Source of the DNA: Otis tarda
Taxonomy: Eukaryota > Chordata > Aves > Otidiformes > Otididae
Length of the DNA: 64,000 bases
NCBI GenBank assembly: GCA_026413225.1
Contig: CM048553.1
Location: 133,144,190 to 133,208,189, forward strand
Direction of reading: 5' to 3'
Position numbers and translations under genes: made by a program. The notes beneath the pieces are model-generated. The model did no database searches, was not told where the DNA came from, and saw only the letters and a list, made by a program, of their open reading frames with translations. Below, in pieces: positions 57,083 through 64,000 of the stretch. Each line of letters starts with the position of its first letter. The stretch's first letter is position 1.

Positions 57083-60000
57083 TTATGTGTACTATATACC
57101 ATGTCTCAAAGTAACGAACCATGTCTCAAAATAAAGAAAATTCTCTCTTTAACATTTTTATGTCTTTTGTAGACTTCAGCCCTGCCTGAAGTTCAGTAAA
57201 AATGTCACTGCTTTGGTGTAAGGCGGGTTTCTTTTTAAGGCATGCATCATTTTCTGGGAAGCAACCAGGTAGTCTGTAGCTCTGGACTCTGTATCCGGGA
57301 AGGGAGCCCTCGGGACGTGCTGGGGGAGAGGGGCTGCTCCAGAGCATGGATGCATGCAGACCAACTATATCCCTGCATCAGGTCAGCAGACTTTTAGGGT
57401 GACTGGCACCAAATATATTTGAGAAAAGACTGTAGCCTCTGTTTGCTGGAATGAATCCAAACCTATCAGTGTCAAAAATGGCTCCAACAGTGCCCTATAA
57501 TTCCCCCCTACATAAGTAGCCACAGCAAAGGCTAAGGGCACAAGACAGCAAGCCAATCACGTAGGATGAATTTAACTCTCAATGTGGTGAGGATTCTGGG
57601 TTCTCTGCAGCTCAGAGGCCACTGCTGTAGCAACACTGATACCATCTCATTTAGCCTCCACTGCTGCCAGGAATTTAGGTTGCAAAGTACTTTTCCCTCT
57701 TTCTCCCTCAGCTACAACCCAGCCTTGGCACCTTCTGCACAACAGCTGCCACGATACAGATCTGCAGGACCACAAGCTCCCCTTACCTCAAATGGCCTGA
57801 CCTTGCTCCAGCATCTACACATGGCCTCCCATTATAGTCACCTCACCCGGCCCCCCTACCCTATTTTACCTAGAGGTGGGGAAATGAGCATGGGTGAGCA
57901 TGAGGTTTCTCCACTCTCCCATGGCTGCGCAGCAGCGAAGCATGGATTGTCCTCGCTAGTGCTGCTGCCTGAGAATCGTTGCCTTATAAAGACCATTTTG
58001 TCTCTGGCTCATGCCCATGCCCTGTATACATAAAGAGAAATTGAAACATTCCAGGCTCCACTTGTCATCTTAGGAGCAAAGATAAATACAGACCCACATC
58101 TTCTTTTCATTGAGTCAGCTGCTTCGGTTGGGCTCCTCTTCCTGCATGGGGCTTCAGCGGGAGATGGGCAAGCCACTGCGCTGGCCAGGATGGCACCAGC
58201 CTGGTGAGCCAGCTGCCATGGGGAACTTCTGGGATGGCATTGCTCAGCCTTCACAGCTGGCACTGCTGTTTTTTCCTAAGAACACTGTTGTTCTAGGGTC
58301 CTCGTAATAAGAAAAGGTCTCCAATTCCTGGTACTGTCTTTACAACGCATGGACCGATCATACAGCCCTGGTAACAACCACTCGTACTTTGTCGGCTACT
58401 GGTAATGAAACTGTACAATTTGTTGCAGGGAGTTGTAGTGGAAGATTGCCTCAACATCTCAGGCAGGACAGCTCACATCTTTCCACTTAAAAATCTGCAA
58501 TAGCAGAAAAGATCAGCATTTCATCCTCTGCAGCTCATATCTTTCATGGCAGGAGAAGGGCAGCACAGCCAGAGGTTGGATACACCGGCCCTCAGACTGT
58601 AACTCACTAAACCAGCTCAGAGCAGCAAAAAGTCTGCTGCCACCGGTTGAAATGAATTGGGCATAATTTCTGTTCAAAACAGTGTCACAGCTGAGGCTGG
58701 GAGGGGGGGGGGAGCAGGGAGTGGTTCTCTGCCCCTCTCCTCCCTCCTTCTGCAATTACAGGGGCTTGAAGGGAAAACTGAAGGCTTTATGTAGTGCCTT
58801 TTCCAGTGAGAAAGATCAGGAAACTCTTCCTGAGCCGGGCAATACTTGTTTTGGACAGAAGAATATTTGGCTACTAGTGGTAAAGAAATCCTTCTGTCCT
58901 GTGAATCTGTTACCATTCACTCCAGACAAGAAAACCTTGTGAAGTCTGTGACCTAAACCCCTCTCTCATAAGCAGGGATTTAGACTAAATATATGTTATT
59001 CCCCTTAGACATATTGCTTTGCATATGCCAACATATATCCTGCATTCAGTTCTAATTATATGAGTAGTGACCTCTTCTATTTACAGAAAGGGAAGCTGGT
59101 CATGCAAGCATTTCTTTTTTTTTTCCCCTTTTTGGCTACATGAGCCCTTCTGACACAAATATGCTAAAAGCTTCTAGGCCAGTTGATTTACGTTGAAAGC
59201 CTAGCTTTAGCTCCAGGCTTATGTTAACTGATTCCTACTGAAGCCGCTCTTGTTAGCCCGTAAACGCTGTATTTCCTCGGCAAAGATGTTTCACAGCAAA
59301 GTGCTGCTGTAACATCCTGTATGATCCTTTCTGTCGCTCTCAGGCAGGGCTCTGCTCCGGGACTGACACCTGCAATACAAAGAAGTGGGGACCAGAGGCC
59401 GCCATAGATCTGGTGGTTTGCTGTTTTGCTTTTGCTTTACCAGGCTAGCAAGGGCTTTTAGTGCTTTTCCTCAGTCAGGCTGGAAGTTGGCCATCACCTC
59501 CCCCCCATTCCCCAGTGTGAGAGGTGTGCAGGCCAGGCCAGAAGGGTCCAGCTCCTCTTGATGGCAGATAGCAAGGAGAAAGGATGGACCCCACAGGCAG
59601 ATGTAGGGAGAGGAGATCTTGACATGAGACACCCTCTAATATACTGCAGTCCTGCAAAGACTGAACTTGGAACAAAACCATTTGTATATATATATATGTA
59701 AAAACATTAATATATATGCATATAAAATATTTCTGTAACATATATACAGAAACATACAAGAGGCAAACACGTTCAAAGCACTTGTAACAGACCAGCTGCT
59801 TCTTGGTTCAGTGGCCTCAGAAGATCTATGTCATTTGTAGCCATACGGAGGAGCGAATCAAGACAAAGAAAAAGCTCCTGACTTAAACTTGAATTTCCCA
59901 CTCCCCCGGAAAACAGCCATGTGTGTTCTGCAGCCTGGCAAAAAACCAAAAGCAAATTCCAGAGGACAAAGGAGATGATAGATAAACAAACAGCAGCTTA

Positions 60001-60378
60001 AGTTAGCAAACCACAGATTGATACATAGCATACACAGCTAGAGGAAAAGTGAAAACTAAGGGATAGGCTTCAAAAAGCAAGATGACTGTTTTTCCAGAAG
60101 CAGGAAAAAGACTTGCCTGCAGCCTGGACACAAGCTCGAATCAGGAGCACCCAGCTCCACACAGCTGCTATATTTGCAAGACTAAAATTATTTTCTGCAA
60201 AAACATCCGACAGGTTGATGTGGTATGTGCAGTTACGGTCCAGACTTTGCAAAGGAAATCTAGGCATGCTGAATATAGATTAGTAACACTTACCTTTAGA
60301 GTGGGGAAGAGCAGCTATTTTGGGAAAAATATGTTTGTAGTCATTTCAGCTAGTGGGAAGGGATGAAAAACACGGGTT

Positions 60379-60457
60379 CATTACTTAAGACTCAATTCTG
60401 TTGCCTAAATAACGTGGGCTTAGTAACTGGGACTCAATTCAGTTGCCTAAATAAGTC
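60379..60457. repeat. Imperfect tandem duplication, about 40 bp unit
   Basis: acttaagactcaattctgtt followed by gcctaaataacgtg is repeated as aactgggactcaattcagtt followed by gcctaaataagtc. Confidence 0.75.
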
Positions 60458-62469
60458 ATTTACTGCCCTCAAGATGCTGTGGAGAGTCCTATCTGACCCC
60501 ATCTACTGCTCCAGCAGGGCATGCTCTCCTGTAGGCCCCATGCTTTATCCACCAGTGTACGTGGGTGTTTCACATGCCAGTCAAGACACTCTGGGGTACC
60601 AGCTACCTGTGTCCAGCAAAATGACCCTGATCCCTAGGAGTCATTAGCAGAGCACTCATGATAGCCAGACAGGCCCATGAGGACAAAAGAAAATGACACT
60701 AAATAGAAATATACAAATTAGGGATAAAAACCTCCTCAAATTTACAAGAAGCAGATGAATAGCAAATGGATAAAATTTTGCTACTACTAAGTGTGAATTG
60801 AAAAAGGTAGCACAAAGACCAGAATCCAATGTTGTACTAATGTACTAAAAAAAAAAATATTTGGAGAGATGGATGCAGATTTGTCCCTTGGTCACAACTT
60901 GGGCTCAGAGGGCTGTGATGGGAGGCACAAACCTCACCTGGAGGCTGGTCACTGGGGGTGCACCCCAGGGGTCCTGGGCAACCTGCATGAGCTGACCCCA
61001 CTTTGAGCAGGCTTGGACCACACAATCTGCAGAGGTGCCATCCATTCTGTGATTGCATGTGGAAAAGGGTTACATGCTGTCTCTGAGTTATGAGTTCCTT
61101 TATCCAGAAATACATGACACAGCTGATGAGCATATAATCGATGTCATAGTCAAGGTATTTGCCAGAAATAGCATACTGATAATGACAGTGGTAGACAACG
61201 GACCACAGCTTTATTCTTAAAAGTTTAAAAATCAAAGTCTTTGCAAATCATTCAAACATTTTACTTCAAGTGCAAGATAGTCACAATATAAATGTATTGT
61301 AGATAGTGGTGCTACAACAGCTAATCACCTAAGGACATAATAGCATGCAGATTTTAGGGAAGCCAGATGTTTTGTGAAAAATAACTAAAAAGATATAGAA
61401 GAACTCATATGAATGATAGAAAAGAAAGGAATACTCAAGTGCCAGCAGCATATAAAATAGTTTAAGGAAAATCTGGAGTGAGTTATACCAGAGGAATGTG
61501 TGTGAAGGGAGGAAAAGAGGGGGAACATAACCACATAAAGAAAACTTTGCCAGTGCAGGTCATTCAGAAATGTAAGATGTGATCTACAAAAAAAAAAAAG
61601 ATATTATCCAGATAAGGAAAAGGTGGACATAAGCAGCCCAAGACAGATGGTAGCAGCTGAAGGATTGAGAAGGATATGAATAAATGAGAAAGGAAATTTA
61701 TTTAAGGAAGAACTGTAAAGGAGATGCAATCACATCTTCAGCAAAATGTTTTGAAAGAAAGTCTTGCTCAAGAGGACCTCCAAGAGGAAATGGCGTGGAA
61801 GAAGGATTGAAAACTGTGAAGCCTCTAACCTGAAAAGGAAGGGAAAAAGATTAGGCAATGATTGTTCAGTCTATGACAGATTCTGGGAGAATGGAAGAGC
61901 TCATCATCCCACTGTGTGAGGAAGATAAAGACAAGGCAGAAAAGATACAGATGCACATACAAAATAAAGTTTAAATTTTGTAAAGGACAAGAGTCTGGAA
62001 AAAAAGTAAAAGTGTAAAAACATTTGCTGTTCATGGAGAACAAAAACTGCCACAGGACACATGACCAGGTTCATCTTCACATTTGAACTGAGCTGGCCAC
62101 AAAACCAAGAAGGTGTTTGGGGAATCTCTCCACTGTTTGAGCAGCTGGGACGCAGGAACCCCTTCCTGACAAAGGTTTTCATGCCAGGATCCTTTGCAGG
62201 GGAGAGACTGTTACCAAGATCGTTATGCTGGCTCTATCTAGTGAAGACTTTATTAGAAGAACTTCTTAGGCAACTGTAGCTGGTTTATGACTACTTTATT
62301 CACACAGTAATTTTGGATATGGGAATGGAACAACCCAGTAAAATACAAAGGACAAATTATATTAAAAATGCAGCAAAATGCCTCTGCACGACAGGAGACT
62401 GAAAACACAAGAAAGCCCTTGGAAAAAAGTGGAACAAAGGTAGAAGAAATTTTGCAAAGATAACAAGTA

Positions 62470-63378
62470 TCATAGAATCATAGAATCATAGAATCACATG
62501 GTTGGATGGGACCTATAAGATCATCTAGTCCAACCGTCTTCCCACTACCATTGCTGTCACAGCTACTAAACCATATCTTGTAGCTTCTCATCAAGCCACC
62601 TCTTGAACACTGCCAGGGACGGCGACTCCACCACCTCCCTGGGCAGGCCATTCCAGTGCCTGACCGCTCTTTGAGAGAAAAAGCTTTTCCTCACGTCCAA
62701 TCTAAACCTCCTTTGGTACAACTTGTGGCCATTTCCTCGGGTCCTGCTTGTTGCCTGGAAGAAGAGGCCAAACCCCTGTTCATCACAACCTGCCTTCAGG
62801 TAGTTATAGAGTGCAATGAGGTCTCCCCTGAGCCTCCTCTTCTCCAGACTAAACAATCCCAACTCTCTCAGCCGCTCCTCATAAGACTTGTGCTCCAGAC
62901 CCCTCACCAGCTTTGTTGCCCTTCTCTGGACACGTTCCAGGGCTTCAATGTCTTTCTTGTAGTGAGGGGCCCAAAACTGAACACAATACTCGAGGTGCGG
63001 CCTCACCAGTGCCGAATACAGGGGGATGATTACTTCCCTGCTCCTGCTGGCCACACTATTTCTAATGCAGGCCAGGATGCCGTTGGCCCTCTTGGCCACC
63101 TGGGCACACTGTCGGCTCATGTTCAGCTGAGCATCAACCAACACCCCCAGGTCCCTTTCCTCTTCACAATCCTCCAGCCACTCAGCTCCGAGCCTATAGC
63201 GCTGCATGGGGTTGTTGTGGCCAAAGTGCAGGACCCGACACTTGGCCTTGTTGAACCTCATCCCATTCAGCTCAGCCCAGCGATCCAGCCTATCCAGATC
63301 CCTCTGAAGGGCCTCCGTACCCTCAGGCAGATCAACACCGCCACCCAACTTGGTGTCATCTGCAAACTTACTGAGGGT
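62470..63378 (-). mobile_element. CR1 LINE, 5'-truncated, about 0.9 kb
   Basis: The plus strand opens with tcatagaatcatagaatcat (three units of the terminal repeat), followed by a 3' UTR (gttggatgggacctataaga) and then ORF2 read on the minus strand. The UTR and protein differ from the copies at 8499-18281, marking another CR1 subfamily. The truncation point lies near the AGxDDTKLGG codons. Confidence 0.95.
62566..63378 (-). pseudogene. CR1 ORF2 C-terminal half, reading frame intact
   Basis: The open frame extends from upstream non-CR1 sequence (to 63504) through about 270 CR1 codons to the natural stop at 62566, without any internal stop. Visible landmarks: [20 protein letters not shown], which holds the catalytic box (usually YADD, here FADD), [77 protein letters not shown] and [15 protein letters not shown]. 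It lacks the endonuclease and the fingers of RT. The completely open frame suggests a fairly recent insertion. Confidence 0.93.
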
Positions 63379-64000
63379 TAACAAGGCTGGTATCACTATC
63401 TTCATTAGCCAAAAATAAAAGCCAAAACCAAACCTGCAAAGATAGATTTGATTTGAAGAATTAGGCACTTGAGAGAAGTCTGGACTTTCTCCAGCTCCAT
63501 TCAACAGCTGAAGGTGTGAGCAAGATGAAAAGCAGAAACCAGTCTATGCTAAGGAGTGTCACAGGTGCCAGAATGTGGAACAAGAGTGAAGACAAAGCAT
63601 TAGGGCAGTACGACGCACAAAGTCCACAGCCAGCTCAGAGGAAACACTCCCTACCCCAGATCACTGCGTTGTTTGCAGGAAATGCTACGATGTGAGGTCG
63701 ATGGAGTATTTCATATGGAAGTTTTTCCAGTTCGTGGTGTCACCTAAAAGGAGCTGAACCAAATGCGGTCTGATTCAATGGCCAAAACTCTTCTTGAAGA
63801 GATGTGGCATTTAGTTTGTGATCTTGCAGGCCACCTGCCTCCAGTGCAGACCATAACCCAAATGTCACAGATATACAATAATTTATCAGCTTCACTGAAG
63901 ACCTTTTGCAAGAGCCCACAGTGAAAAAAAAGAAAGGGGTGGGGAAAAGATTTTCTTTCCAGCTGAGCTCCTGCCTTCTTCCTACGCAGAATTACTCTTT
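63379..64000. other. Non-coding stretch at the window end
   Basis: No gene or repeat recognised. A short A run occurs at 63926-63934. Confidence 0.45.

Larger units (their letters stand above)
56604..62469. other. Non-coding stretch
   Basis: No gene recognised. A short (GGTTT)n array lies at 57055-57082, a TA-rich tract at 59680-59730, a G run at 58705-58715 and an imperfect tandem duplication at 60379-60457. 61330-62000 is purine-rich. The longest frame is plus 57566-58033 (155 codons), without a recognisable domain. Confidence 0.5.

Overview
The window looks like bird nuclear DNA. Six 5'-truncated CR1 LINE copies end in the avian TTCTATGAT 3' terminus. There are avian-type LTRs of several families, two weak matches to the ancient MIR SINE, and otherwise AT-rich non-coding sequence. 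I found no host protein-coding exon, tRNA or rRNA gene that I can support. Most open frames outside the retroelements are short, have no recognisable domain and are probably chance.

Layout: 1-24655 is non-coding DNA. It carries a complete solo LTR (2182-3140, 5-bp target duplication), five of the CR1 fragments, a MIR-like fragment, a CpG-rich patch beside clustered GATA and AP-1 motifs (15360-15910), an AT-rich microsatellite (13890-14070) and a truncated LTR (23525-23722). The core is 24660-38514, a minus-strand class I (gamma-like) endogenous retrovirus flanked by a 4-bp duplication (accc). It keeps LTRs, primer-binding site, gag, protease, RT, RNase H, part of integrase and the end of env. 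Its 3' LTR is interrupted by an independent LTR insertion on the plus strand (24768-25205, duplication cgtgc). Its 5' LTR is interrupted by a whole class II (beta/ERVK-like) provirus on the minus strand (31885-37693, duplication catatt). Because each LTR of the outer provirus is broken at a different place, each one preserves the empty site of the other's insertion.

The inner class II provirus is itself a mosaic. It has matched LTRs, a tRNA-Lys-type primer-binding site, an eight-to-nine-copy 53-bp minisatellite in the leader and a frameshifted gag. A piece of a third LTR family stands where most of pol should be. After it come the tail of integrase, remnants of two separate env genes with a further 3' LTR between them, and another solo-like LTR inside the fusion subunit.

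38519-64000 is again mostly unique, AT-rich, non-coding DNA. It holds a 1.1-kb solo LTR (42915-44033, duplication caagc), a solo LTR of the same family as the inner provirus (56183-56597, duplication atcttg), a second MIR-like fragment and a long CR1 3' end (62470-63378). No element here looks able to move by itself: every retroviral gene is broken by stops, frameshifts or deletions.
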